This document shows positions 8,837 to 16,763 of a stretch of 64,000 bases of DNA, in pieces. The first letter of the stretch is position 1. Each line of letters opens with the position of its first letter. The notes beneath the pieces were generated by a model. The model had not been told where the DNA came from, made no database searches, and was given only the letters and a program-made list of their open reading frames with translations. The position numbers and the translations under genes are program-made. Source of the DNA: Microbacterium sp. H83 (GTDB taxonomy: Bacteria; Actinomycetota; Actinomycetes; Actinomycetales; Microbacteriaceae); assembly GCF_001650405.1 (NCBI RefSeq), contig NZ_LWCU01000015.1, positions 1-64,000 on the forward strand. The letters run 5' to 3'.

Positions 8837-9052
8837 TCACTCTGCGGCCTTGCCGGAGCCGGCGTCCCAGCCGTTCTCGGCGGCTTCCTCCTCGGCCCAG
8901 GCGCGCGAGCGCTCCTGCAGCTTCTCGGGAGCGCGGGCGGCCTCGTGCTCGGTGTCGAAGGGACCGACGCGGTCCGCGGACGGCGAGATCATGCCGAACT
9001 CGACCTGGCCGGTGGACAGGTTGTACCAGTACTTCTCGTCGCCGTTCGACAT
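8837..9052 (-). CDS. Small SPOR-domain-type protein, first gene of the glnA2-glnE operon
   Basis: A 71-residue acidic protein. The N-terminal KYWYNLSTGQVEFG followed by DRVGPFDTEHEAAR is the pattern of short actinobacterial proteins annotated as SPOR domain-containing; the rest is a charged helix. The start is ATG 9052, with AAGGGA 6-7 nt upstream; an ATG 16 nt earlier would place the Shine-Dalgarno inside the gene. It sits 2 nt before glnA2 and 69 nt from the divergent ppgK start. The function is unknown. The conserved location suggests it travels with glnA2-glnE, but a direct role in nitrogen control is not established. Confidence 0.8.
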   Translation of the reverse strand: MSNGDEKYWYNLSTGQVEFGMISPSADRVGPFDTEHEAARAPEKLQERSRAWAEEEAAENGWDAGSGKAAE

Positions 9053-9121
9053 GGTCGATCCCTTCATCACGTGGTGTCATCGATCCTATCGGCGCTGAGC
9101 GCGGTCGCTAAGCTATCGACC

Positions 9122-9868
9122 ATGGCAAAAGCGATCGGCGTCGACATCGGCGGCACGGGTATCAAGGCGGGTCTCGTCGACCTCGAGCACGGCATCATGG
9201 CATCCGACCGGGTGCGGGTCCCCACCCCTGAGGGCGCATCGCCCCAGGACGTCCTGCAGGCGGTCCAGACCGTGCTGAAGACCCTCGACGTCCACGACTC
9301 CACGCTTCCCCTCGGTGTCGCCTTCCCGGCGATCGTCAAGCGCGGCAAGACGCTGTCGGCCGCCAACGTGTCGAAGGAGTGGATCGACTTCGACGCGGAG
9401 CGCTTCTTCCGCGACGGGCTCGGCCGCAACATCGTCTTCGTCAACGATGCGGATGCCGCGGGCGTCGCCGAGGCGCGTCACGGAGCGGCCCGTGACGTCC
9501 GCGGCTTCACGCTGCTCACGACGCTCGGAACGGGCATCGGCTCGGCCTTCCTCTACGACGGCGTGCTGCTGCCGAACACCGAGCTCGGCCACCTGAACTT
9601 CGGCGAGTACGAGTCGGTCGAGACCTTCGCCGCCACCTCCGCTCGCGAGCGCGAGGGCCTCTCCTGGGCCGAGTGGGCCGAGCGCCTGCAGAAGTTCTAC
9701 TCGCACATCGAGTTCCTCTTCAGCCCCGACCTGTTCGTGGTCGGCGGCGGCGTGTCGAAGAACGCGGGCGACTTCCTGCCGCTCCTCGATCTGAAGACGC
9801 CGATCGTCCCGGCGATCCACCGCAACAACTCCGGCATCATCGGCGCCGCGTCGCTCGCCGGCGACTAG
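9122..9868 (+). CDS. ppgK: Polyphosphate glucokinase (ROK family)
   Basis: A 248-residue cytosolic kinase that phosphorylates glucose to glucose-6-phosphate using inorganic polyphosphate, and often also ATP. The phosphate-binding DIGGTGIKAG is at residues 8-17, the catalytic Asp within NDADAAG (108-114), the second phosphate loop in LGTGIGSAF (135-143), and ELGHLNFG follows. Length and N-terminus match actinobacterial PPGK. The start is ATG 9122; a TAAGCT -10-like hexamer lies about 10 nt upstream, so the transcript may be nearly leaderless. It is divergent from the SPOR-glnA2-glnE operon and is followed by a strong hairpin before rnpB. Confidence 0.95.
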   Translation: MAKAIGVDIGGTGIKAGLVDLEHGIMASDRVRVPTPEGASPQDVLQAVQTVLKTLDVHDSTLPLGVAFPAIVKRGKTLSAANVSKEWIDFDAERFFRDGLGRNIVFVNDADAAGVAEARHGAARDVRGFTLLTTLGTGIGSAFLYDGVLLPNTELGHLNFGEYESVETFAATSAREREGLSWAEWAERLQKFYSHIEFLFSPDLFVVGGGVSKNAGDFLPLLDLKTPIVPAIHRNNSGIIGAASLAGD

Positions 9869-9880
9869 GCCCCGACACCG

Positions 9881-9906
9881 AAGGCCCCGCTGATCGGCGG
9901 GGCCTT
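9881..9906. terminator. Hairpin between ppgK and rnpB (bidirectional)
   Basis: A perfect 10-bp stem, AAGGCCCCGC / GCGGGGCCTT, with a 6-nt TGATCG loop. It starts 12 nt after the ppgK stop and lies just beyond the 3' end of the convergent RNase P RNA. There is no long T-run on either side, but the position between two convergent genes fits a shared terminator. Confidence 0.7.
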
Positions 9907-9919
9907 CGTCATGTGCGAG

Positions 9920-10283
9920 GCGAATGGGCCGACCTGTACGCCGGGTTCTGTTCGGGGGTTCTTCGCCCCTTCGACGGCCATCTCTCTCGGCGACACGTTG
10001 CCGTGGCACTCTAGCGGTCTACCCGAGGACTCGGCGAGCCGCGTCAACATCCTCTGTCTGACCTTGCTCCGGACGAGGTTTACCTGGCGGGCCATGTCAC
10101 CATGGCCCCCGGTGGTCTCTTACACCACCCTTTCACCCTTACCCCTTGCGGGGCGGTCTGCTCTCTGTGGCACTTTCTCGCGGATTGCTCCGGGTGGGCG
10201 TTACCCACCGTCCTGCCCTGAGGAGCCCGGACGTTCCTCGGTGCGGTTGCCCGCCACGCGACCGTCCAGTCGACCCATTCGCA
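9920..10283 (-). ncRNA. rnpB: RNase P RNA, bacterial type A
   Basis: The minus strand reads as a class A RNase P RNA, the catalytic RNA that trims the 5' leaders of tRNA precursors. The conserved regions appear in order: GAGGAACGTCCGGGCTCC near the 5' end, GGACGGTGGGTAACGCCCA, AAGGGTGAAAGGGTGG, CAGACAGAGGATG, and finally ACAGAACCCGGCGTACAGG near the 3' end. The two termini pair as the P1 helix (5' GCGAATGGGTC with 3' GGCCCATTCGC), which fixes the ends to within a few bases at about 364 nt. Short reading frames inside it, on both strands, are incidental. Confidence 0.95.
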
Positions 10284-10291
10284 CGTCCAGT

Positions 10292-12004
10292 CTACGCGGG
10301 ACGCCCCTCCTTCTCGGCGGACTCCGCGATGCGAAGATCGAGCGGCACGTCGATCGGGAAGTCGCCGAACATCCGCCGGGTGGCCACGGCCGCGGCCTCG
10401 CGGACGGCATCCGCCGCAGCGTCGGCCTGTTCGGCCGGAACGTGGAGGATCACCTCGTCGTGCAGGAAGAACGCCAGGTGGGCGCGCGTGCCGAAGGCTC
10501 CGGACGCCGCTGCCGGACGGTGCGCGTCGGGCAGCTGCTGCAGCCGGTGGCGGATCTCGGCGAGCCAGATGAGCGACCATTCCGCTGCCGTGCCCTGCAC
10601 GACGAAGTTGCGGGTGAAGCGCCCCCAGTCCCGGGCGCGGCGACGAGCGACCGCCACATCGGCGGGGTCGGCGTCGGCGCCCGTGGCCTCGGACTGCAGC
10701 CGGGACCAGTCAGCGGAGGGGCGCGGCGAGGAGCGCCCGAGCCAGGTCGACACGACGCCGCCGTCCTCGCCGGTCCGCGCCGCCGCGTCGACCAGGGCCA
10801 TCGCGCGCGGGTAGACCTTGCGGAGCCGCGGCACCAGGCGGCCGCTGTCTCCCGTCGTCGCGCCGTACATCGCGCCGAGGACGGCGTACTTGGCCTCCTC
10901 GCGCGTGCCCACCGCTCCGGAATCGACGACACCCGCGTAGAGATCGCGCCCCTGCGCCGCCCGCGCCATCGCCCGGTCGGACGCCATCGCCGCCAGCATC
11001 CGCGGCTCCAGCTGCGCGACGTCGGCGACGACGAGGGTCCATCCCTCGTCCGCGCGCACCGCCGCTCGGAGTGCGCGCGGGAGCTGCAGCGCTCCCCCGC
11101 CGGCCGAGGCCCACCGCCCGGTCACGACACCGCCCGGGATGTAGACCGGCCGGAAGCGGCCGTCGCGGACCCACTCGGCGAGCCATGCCCAGCCGTTGGC
11201 GCTGAGCATGCGCGAGAGCTTCTTGTACGCGAGGAGGGGTGCGACGACCGGATGCTCGTGCTGCGCCAGCTCCCAGCGGCTGGTGGAGTCGACCTGGACC
11301 CCGACGCGGTGCAGCGCCCGGAGCAGCTTGGGCTGGCTCTCCAGGTTCAGCGTCGCGTCGCCGAGCACGGCGCGGATGCGGTCGGCCGCCTCGGCCATCC
11401 GGCTCGGAGTCCCTCCGGCCACCGGGCGCGTGCCCAGGATCTCGGTGAGGATGCCGTCGTGCACCGACTCGTTCCACGGCAGCCCGGCCGCGCGCATCTC
11501 CTCGGCGATCAGTCCGCCGGCCGATTCCGCGGAGGTGAGCAGGACGAGTCGCCCGTCGACGTTCGCATCGATGACGCGTCGCTGCTCGCGATACTGGGCG
11601 AGCGCATCGTCGACCGGATCGTCGGGCGCGTGCTCGTCGAGGACGTCGAAGAGCGCGGGCGCCTGCTCGACGGGGTCCCGCCGCACCCACGAGGCGGAGG
11701 GCGCCAGAGGACGAGCGACGGCGTCGGTGTCGCGGAGGATCGCATGGCAGAGCACGAGGTCGTGCGTGCGGCCGAGGAGCACGCCGGCGTCCAGGAGCGC
11801 CGGATAGACGTCGCGTGCGCTGCGGATCACCCAGCGCGGCGCATCGCGGGCCTCCTGCTCGGACACCCACCCCGGCAGTTCGGAGGCCGACAGGGAGCGC
11901 CGCCCGGTCTCCATGCCGTGGGCGTCGAGATCGACGGCCGCGAACATGCCGGGACCCGACGCGAGCAGCGCGACCCGCCGCTCGATCCGGCGCCGCGAGC
12001 TCAC
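10292..12004 (-). CDS. Family A DNA polymerase with vestigial or divergent exonuclease domain
   Basis: A 570-residue protein of the actinobacterial 'bifunctional 3'-5' exonuclease/DNA polymerase' group, much shorter than Pol I (about 880) and without the 5' nuclease. Motif A is DVAQLEPRM (near residue 335), motif B REEAKYAVLGAMYGAT (near 380) and motif C HDEVILHVP (near 520), so all polymerase carboxylates are present. The N-terminal 200 residues form a degenerate exonuclease-like region with few recognisable acidic motifs. The start is GTG 12004; GGAGG sits only 2 nt before it, so the start is imperfectly defined. It follows the zinc-ribbon gene by 25 nt. A role in DNA repair synthesis is inferred from the family. 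Confidence 0.85.
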   Translation of the reverse strand: MSSRRRIERRVALLASGPGMFAAVDLDAHGMETGRRSLSASELPGWVSEQEARDAPRWVIRSARDVYPALLDAGVLLGRTHDLVLCHAILRDTDAVARPLAPSASWVRRDPVEQAPALFDVLDEHAPDDPVDDALAQYREQRRVIDANVDGRLVLLTSAESAGGLIAEEMRAAGLPWNESVHDGILTEILGTRPVAGGTPSRMAEAADRIRAVLGDATLNLESQPKLLRALHRVGVQVDSTSRWELAQHEHPVVAPLLAYKKLSRMLSANGWAWLAEWVRDGRFRPVYIPGGVVTGRWASAGGGALQLPRALRAAVRADEGWTLVVADVAQLEPRMLAAMASDRAMARAAQGRDLYAGVVDSGAVGTREEAKYAVLGAMYGATTGDSGRLVPRLRKVYPRAMALVDAAARTGEDGGVVSTWLGRSSPRPSADWSRLQSEATGADADPADVAVARRRARDWGRFTRNFVVQGTAAEWSLIWLAEIRHRLQQLPDAHRPAAASGAFGTRAHLAFFLHDEVILHVPAEQADAAADAVREAAAVATRRMFGDFPIDVPLDLRIAESAEKEGRPA

Positions 12005-12029
12005 CGCCTCCGCGCTCGCGGCGCGGCGC

Positions 12030-12761
12030 TCACAGTCCGGAATCCTCGGTGCGCACCAGGATGCATCCGCACTCGGGGCACGACACGACGGCGTCCACGG
12101 CCGCGCGGCGGATGTCGTTGAGATCGGTGCCCGGAAGCAGGATGCGGCATCCTTCGCAGGTGCCTCGGGTCAGCAGTGCGGCCCCCGCGCTGTTCGCGGC
12201 GCGGCGCGTGTACTCCGCGAGGAGCGGTGCGGGGAGCGATGCGGTGACCGCCTCCCGATCGCGCGCGAGCTGCGCTCCGAGCTCCGTCGCCGCCGCCACG
12301 TCCGCCTTGGCCTGCGCCGTGAGCGCGGATCCCTCGGCGGTCGTGGTGTCGAGCAGGGCCTGCTGCGCGGCGACGGCGGCGTCGGCGTCCTCGACGCGAC
12401 CCATCACGTCGAGCTCGATGTCCTCGAGATCGCTCTGTCGCCGTGCCAGGCTGGCGAGCTCGTGCTCGAGCGCCTGCGCCTCCTTCGGATTCGTCGCGCT
12501 CGCGAGGCGCTCGGCATCGCGGGCTCGGCGCTTCTCGACGAGCGAGACGTCGGTCTCGAGGCGGGTGAGCTCGGTGCGGACGTCGTCGCGCGTGCCGGTG
12601 AGAGAGGTGAGCTCCCGCAGCTGCGCCTGGCGGATCGCGACGAGTTCGCTGATGCGAGCCGCCTGCGACGGGGAGGTGCGCGCCCGTTCCGCCTGCGCGA
12701 TGCGGCGGTCCAGGTCGGCGACGTCGAGCAGGATGCGCTGATGTTCGGGGCTGGCGTTCAC
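12030..12761 (-). CDS. Coiled-coil protein with C-terminal C4 zinc ribbon
   Basis: A 243-residue protein. Residues 1-170 are an almost continuous heptad-rich antiparallel coiled coil (LDRRIAQAERARTSPSQAAR ... LEHELASLARRQSDLEDIEL). Residues 195-235 form a zinc ribbon with CEGC and CPECGC as the two Cys pairs. This is the widespread actinobacterial C4-type zinc ribbon family, resembling chlamydial CdsZ and the HP0958-type flagellar chaperone; in Actinobacteria it is usually near NIF3 or RNase H genes. The start is ATG 12761. No flagellar link is implied here, as the flagellar locus starts 7 kb away. The function is unproven. Confidence 0.88.
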   Translation of the reverse strand: MNASPEHQRILLDVADLDRRIAQAERARTSPSQAARISELVAIRQAQLRELTSLTGTRDDVRTELTRLETDVSLVEKRRARDAERLASATNPKEAQALEHELASLARRQSDLEDIELDVMGRVEDADAAVAAQQALLDTTTAEGSALTAQAKADVAAATELGAQLARDREAVTASLPAPLLAEYTRRAANSAGAALLTRGTCEGCRILLPGTDLNDIRRAAVDAVVSCPECGCILVRTEDSGL

Positions 12762-12813
12762 GCTTCCAAATCTACTCGGTGCGCGATCTGCGCGGTGCGC
12801 CCGCCCATCTGCA

Positions 12814-13236
12814 TCACTCGATCCGGCCGTCGACGTACTGCCACCGCCGGTCGTCTCGCACGAAACGGCTGCGCTCGCGCAGCGACCCGCGCTCCCCGCC
12901 CTGACGCCAGAACGCCTCGAACTCGACGACGCCCTCGCGGTCGAACGGTCCGCCGGCCACGCGGTCGACGATCAGGAGTCGTCGCCACTCGAGGTCCCCG
13001 TCGAGCTCGAGGGAGGCGGGACGCGTGGACGGATGCCAGCTGTCGAGCAGATACGCCGCGTCGCGGAGTGCGAAGGCCGTGTAGCGCGAGCGCATCAGCC
13101 GCTCCGCGGACGGGGCGGGAGCGCCTGCGAGGAGCGGTGCGCAGCACGTGCCGAACGTGCCGCCGGAGCCGCAGGGACAGCGCGCGGACGCGGAGGCGAG
13201 CGTGTCATCCGGCGCCATGTTCCCTGCTTCCGACAT
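12814..13236 (-). CDS. YchJ/UPF0225 family protein with SEC-C motif
   Basis: A 140-residue protein if it starts at ATG 13236 (TGGAG close upstream); ATG 13218 (MAPDD) is an alternative. The N-terminus holds a SEC-C zinc-binding motif, CPCGSGGTFGTCCAPLL, followed by the YchJ core with LMRSRYTAFALRDAAYLLDSWH and FEAFWRQGGERGSLRERSRF. Family members are small NTF2-like-fold proteins of unknown biochemical function. It is transcribed divergently from the aldo/keto reductase, with only 22 nt between the start codons, so the promoters must overlap the opposite coding regions. Confidence 0.88.
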   Translation of the reverse strand: MSEAGNMAPDDTLASASARCPCGSGGTFGTCCAPLLAGAPAPSAERLMRSRYTAFALRDAAYLLDSWHPSTRPASLELDGDLEWRRLLIVDRVAGGPFDREGVVEFEAFWRQGGERGSLRERSRFVRDDRRWQYVDGRIE

Positions 13237-13258
13237 GGCTCCAGCGTACGCTGGCGAT

Positions 13259-14098
13259 ATGACGGCTCTCCCCCGCTTCACCGCGCACAACGGCTTCGTC
13301 CTCCCTGTGATCGGCCTCGGCACGTACGCCCTGAACGGCGACGCCGGGGCGGACGCCGTGACGTCGGCCATCGACGCCGGATACCGCCTGATCGACTCGG
13401 CGTTCAACTACGAGAACGAGGGGTCGGTGGGCCGTGGGGTCCGTTCAGCCGACGTCGATCGCTCCGAGCTCATCGTCACCACCAAGCTCCCGGGACGGCA
13501 CCACCCGTCGGCCGAGGCGCGGACGAGCATCGAGGAGAGCCGCTCGCGACTCGGGCTCGACGCGACGGACCTGCACCTCATCCACTGGCCGAACCCGAGT
13601 CAGGACGAGTACGTGCAGGCCTGGGCGGCCCTGGTCGAGGCGCAGGAGCGAGGTGTCGTGCGCCAGATCGGCGTGTCGAACTTCCTCCCCGAGCATCTCG
13701 AGCGGATCGAGCGCGAGACCGGCGTGCGGCCCGTCGTCAACCAGATCGAGGTGCACCCCTACTTCCCTCAGACGGACCAGCTCGCGTACCACCGCGAGCA
13801 CGGCATCCTCACCGAGGCGTGGAGTCCGCTCGGACGCGCGAAGGAGCTCCTCGACGAGCCGGTCGTCCGGGAGGTCGCGGCGGCGCACGGCGTCACGCCG
13901 GCCCAGACCGTGCTGGCGTGGCACGTCGCTCGCGAGACCGTCGCCATCCCGAAGGCGTCGTCCCTCGAGCACCAGCGCGCGAACCTCGCAGCCGGAGAGA
14001 TCCTCCTCGAGCGCGCGGAGGTCGAGGCGATCACCGCACTCGGACGCGCGGACGGGCGTCTCTTCGGCGCCGACCCCGCGACGCACGAGGAGTCGTGA
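13259..14098 (+). CDS. Aldo/keto reductase
   Basis: A 279-residue NADPH-dependent reductase with the TIM-barrel pattern: GLGTYALNGD, DSAFNYENEGSVGRGV (Asp and Tyr of the catalytic tetrad), VTTKLPGRHH (Lys), LIHWPNP (His), VSNFLPEHL, VNQIEVHPYF, and a C-terminal IPKASSLEHQRANL that would grip the 2'-phosphate of NADPH. It belongs to the 2,5-diketo-gluconate reductase/AKR5-like group that reduces small aldehydes and ketones; the physiological substrate cannot be read from sequence. The start is ATG 13259. Confidence 0.92.
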   Translation: MTALPRFTAHNGFVLPVIGLGTYALNGDAGADAVTSAIDAGYRLIDSAFNYENEGSVGRGVRSADVDRSELIVTTKLPGRHHPSAEARTSIEESRSRLGLDATDLHLIHWPNPSQDEYVQAWAALVEAQERGVVRQIGVSNFLPEHLERIERETGVRPVVNQIEVHPYFPQTDQLAYHREHGILTEAWSPLGRAKELLDEPVVREVAAAHGVTPAQTVLAWHVARETVAIPKASSLEHQRANLAAGEILLERAEVEAITALGRADGRLFGADPATHEES

Positions 14099-14119
14099 CG
14101 CCGCTCCTAGACTGACGGC

Positions 14120-15055
14120 ATGCTCGTCATCGCCGGTGTCCGCGTCACTCCGACGACCGCTCGGGTGTACTTCGGGATCCAGGCCCTCGCGGGCGCCGCA
14201 TGGTGGGCGGCGGTCTTCTCGTCGGATGCCGTGCGGCAGGCGACTCTCGGAGCACTCCCCGTTCCCCTCGTCGCGACCCTGGACATCCCGCTCTTCGTCG
14301 TGGCGTCGGTCGTCGCGGCGTGCGGCATCCGCGTGGCCCTCTGGGTCGTCGTCCCGTGGACCGCCGTCGTCGCCGTCGGCATGGCCGGGTATGCGACGAT
14401 CACCGGGCTCGCGGGATGGGGTGCGCTGCTGATGGTGCTCGCCGCGGGCGCGAGTCTCGCCGCCGGCATCGTCATCCTCTGCGGCCGGGCGCCCGTCGAG
14501 TGGCTCGTGACCGGGCCGATGGCCTTCCGCACAGCCGCTCCGGTCGGGCGGGAGCGCCTCCTCGCCCGCACGGGACTGCAGACCCTGTTCTTCTGGGGGA
14601 CGTTCCTCGTCGCGATCCCCCTCGTCGTGTCGTGGATCGAATCGCGGTGGGGGATCCGCCTCGACATGCCGTTCGCCGTCCGGATCGCGGGAGCGGTGGT
14701 CCTCGGCGCCGCGACGGTGCTGGGCGTCTGGTCCGGGATCTCGATGTCGACGAAGGGCGAGGGCACGCCGCTGCCGTCGCAGATGGCGCGTCGGCTCGTG
14801 GTGGTCGGCCCCTACCGCCTCGTCCGCAACCCGATGGCCGTCGCGGGAATCGCCCAGGGCGTGGCCGTCGGTCTGATCCTCGGATCATGGCTCGTCGTGG
14901 TGTACTCGCTGCTCGGCTCTGTGCTCTGGAACACGGTCGTGCGCCCGCTCGAGGAGGCCGATCTCGCCGCGCGCTTCGGAGCGGAGTTCGAGGAGTACCG
15001 CGCGCGGGTGTCGTGCTGGGTGCCGCTCAGACCCGCTGCGTCCCGAGCACTCTGA
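14120..15055 (+). CDS. Isoprenylcysteine carboxyl methyltransferase-like (PEMT/ICMT) membrane protein
   Basis: A 311-residue integral membrane protein. Four hydrophobic spans occupy the first 130 residues and two more lie at about 155-200. The C-terminal SAM-binding region has GPYRLVRNPMAVAGIAQG and RPLEEADLAARFGAEFEEYR, the signature of phospholipid/isoprenylcysteine methyltransferases. Bacterial members methylate unknown lipid or small-molecule targets. A TAGACT -10 box (14108-14113) lies 6 nt before the ATG, so the mRNA is probably leaderless. The 3' end overlaps the convergent MmyB-type regulator by 29 bp. Confidence 0.85.
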   Translation: MLVIAGVRVTPTTARVYFGIQALAGAAWWAAVFSSDAVRQATLGALPVPLVATLDIPLFVVASVVAACGIRVALWVVVPWTAVVAVGMAGYATITGLAGWGALLMVLAAGASLAAGIVILCGRAPVEWLVTGPMAFRTAAPVGRERLLARTGLQTLFFWGTFLVAIPLVVSWIESRWGIRLDMPFAVRIAGAVVLGAATVLGVWSGISMSTKGEGTPLPSQMARRLVVVGPYRLVRNPMAVAGIAQGVAVGLILGSWLVVVYSLLGSVLWNTVVRPLEEADLAARFGAEFEEYRARVSCWVPLRPAASRAL

Positions 15056-15863
15056 GGAGCTCCAGCTTTCCGGCGGCGTCGGTTCCGGGCGCCGCGGTGA
15101 GGACGACGAGCGCCTGGGACTCGTCCTCCGTGAAGAGCGCCTGACAGTCCACCTCGATCGGACCGATCTCCGGATGGATCAGCACCTTGCGGTCGTCGAA
15201 GCGCCGTCGCACCTCGTGCACCTCCCACAGAGTGCGGAACTCCTCGCTGCGGGCGGAGAGCTCCCGCACGATCTCGCCCGCCCGCGATCGCTCGCCGAGC
15301 ACCCCGTAGGCCGCTCGGAGGGATGCGACCAGCACCCTGCTGCGGTGGGGATGATCCGGTCCCGGATAGAGGCGGCGTTCGTCCGCCGGGTGGGCGAACC
15401 AGCGGTAGATCCCGCTGCGCTCGATGCCCGTGAGGCCGCTCGCGTCACCGAGGAGGGCGCGTGCGGCGTCGTTCTGCACCAGGACCTCGTCGAGCACCGA
15501 GACGACGAACGCCGGGCTGTCGTCGAGCCGATCGAGCACGCGGAGCATCCCGGGATGGACGTAGTCGGTGAACGTCGTGCGGTCGGGCGCGCTGTGGCCG
15601 CAGACGCGGTGCAGATAGTCGCGCTCGTCCGGGGTGAGACGCAGGGCGCGCGAGAGCGAGGCGAGGATCTGGGCGCTCGGCTGCGGTCCGCGACGCTGCT
15701 CGAGGCGCGTGTAGTAGTCGGTGGACATCGCGGCCAGCTGGGCCACCTCCTCACGGCGGAGTCCCGGGGTACGCCGCCGCGGCCCGGCGCTGAGCCCGAC
15801 GTCCGACGGGCGAAGCTGCTCGCGCCGGCGCACGAGGAACTCCGAAAGCGCGTCTCTGTCCAT
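15027..15863 (-). CDS. XRE-family regulator with MmyB-like ligand-binding domain
   Basis: A 278-residue transcriptional regulator. The N-terminal helix-turn-helix (about residues 28-85) contains PGLRREEVAQLAAMSTDYYTRLEQRRGPQPS, the hallmark of the MmyB group. The remainder is the PAS-like MmyB ligand domain (FVVSVLDEVLVQNDAARALLGD ... RWFAHP ... FDDRKVLIHPEIGPIEVDCQ). Members bind small hydrophobic ligands and commonly regulate an adjacent oxidoreductase. Here the divergent SDR gene begins 101 bp away across an inverted repeat. The start is ATG 15863. Overlap of its 3' end with the methyltransferase gene is tail-to-tail. Confidence 0.93.
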   Translation of the reverse strand: MDRDALSEFLVRRREQLRPSDVGLSAGPRRRTPGLRREEVAQLAAMSTDYYTRLEQRRGPQPSAQILASLSRALRLTPDERDYLHRVCGHSAPDRTTFTDYVHPGMLRVLDRLDDSPAFVVSVLDEVLVQNDAARALLGDASGLTGIERSGIYRWFAHPADERRLYPGPDHPHRSRVLVASLRAAYGVLGERSRAGEIVRELSARSEEFRTLWEVHEVRRRFDDRKVLIHPEIGPIEVDCQALFTEDESQALVVLTAAPGTDAAGKLELLRVLGTQRV

Positions 15864-15896
15864 GCGAGAAGTATCCCCCGCCGCGCGCCACGCGAT

Positions 15897-15932
15897 CCAG
15901 GGACCCCGGATCCCCGGATCACACCTCCCTGG
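15897..15932. promoter_or_regulatory. Inverted repeat between the MmyB-type regulator and the SDR gene
   Basis: CCAGGGA (15897-15903) and TCCCTGG (15926-15932) are a perfect 7-bp inverted repeat, 22 nt apart, in the middle of the 101-bp divergent intergenic region. Tandem CCCCGGATC-type units lie between them. It is a plausible operator for the adjacent regulator, but it has only one copy in the window and no experimental support. Confidence 0.4.
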
Positions 15933-15964
15933 AGCGCGCTCGCGGATGATCGGAGGGTGGAGGC

Positions 15965-16729
15965 ATGGACATCAGCGGAAACACCATCTTCATCCCCGGC
16001 GCGACGAGCGGCATCGGACTCGAGCTGGCCCGGGCGTTCGCCGCCCGGGGCAACACCGTCATCGTCGGCGGCCGTCGCACGGAGCTGCTCGACCGGATCG
16101 CGGCGGAGAATCCCGGGATCCACACCGTGCGGATCGACACCGCCGATCCCGACAGCATCGCGGACGCCTCCCGTGCCGTGCTCGCCGACCACCCCGATCT
16201 CAACGTGCTGGTCACCATGGCGGGCATCATGCGGAGCGAGGACTGGACGGCGCCCTCCGGCTTCCTCGCGACGGCGGAGGCGACGGTGACGACGAACCTG
16301 CTCGGGCCGATCCGCCTCATCGCGGCCTTCATCGAGCACCTGCGGTCGCGGCCCGATGCGACCATCATGACGGTCTCCTCCGGCCTCGCCTTCGCCCCGC
16401 TCCGCGTCACCCCGACGTACAACGCGACGAAGGCCGCGATCCACATGCTCAGCGAATCGCTGCGACTGCAGCTGGTCGACTCGACCGTGAAGGTGCTGGA
16501 GCTCGAGCCCCCCGCGGTGCGCACGGCGCTGATGCCCGGGCAGGAGACAAGCGACTTCGCCATGCCGCTCGACGACTTCGTCTCCGAGGTGATCGGCCTC
16601 GTCGAGTCACAGTCCGAGGCGACGGAGATCCAGGTGGAGAACGTGAAGTTCCTGCGGTACGGCGAGGCCCGCGGAGACTACGCGCAGGTGGTGGCGACCC
16701 TCAACGGCCGCGACCCGCACGCGCGCTGA
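15965..16729 (+). CDS. Short-chain dehydrogenase/reductase (DltE-like)
   Basis: A 254-residue SDR. The cofactor loop is GATSGIGLELA (residues 12-22), followed by VGGRRTELL. Where most SDRs have NNAG it has TMAG, and the catalytic Ser is in TVSSGLAFAPL with the YNATK motif (Tyr/Lys) about 13 residues later. The arrangement FIPGATSGIG and the C-terminal region match the DltE/YvaG-like oxidoreductases often placed beside MmyB regulators. The substrate is unknown. The start is ATG 15965, preceded by GGAGGGTGGAGG. Expression is probably controlled by the divergent regulator. Confidence 0.92.
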   Translation: MDISGNTIFIPGATSGIGLELARAFAARGNTVIVGGRRTELLDRIAAENPGIHTVRIDTADPDSIADASRAVLADHPDLNVLVTMAGIMRSEDWTAPSGFLATAEATVTTNLLGPIRLIAAFIEHLRSRPDATIMTVSSGLAFAPLRVTPTYNATKAAIHMLSESLRLQLVDSTVKVLELEPPAVRTALMPGQETSDFAMPLDDFVSEVIGLVESQSEATEIQVENVKFLRYGEARGDYAQVVATLNGRDPHAR

Positions 16730-16763
16730 GGAGTCGATCGGCACGTCGCGGTCGGCGCGGGCG

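Noticed and set aside
9105..9122. CTATCG upstream of ppgK as another flagellar promoter on the minus strand
   Set aside because: There is no GTTAC-type -35 at the required distance.
9911..12121. Plus-strand open frames through rnpB and the polymerase gene
   Set aside because: They cross the RNase P RNA and are antisense to the polymerase; no start context or domain support.
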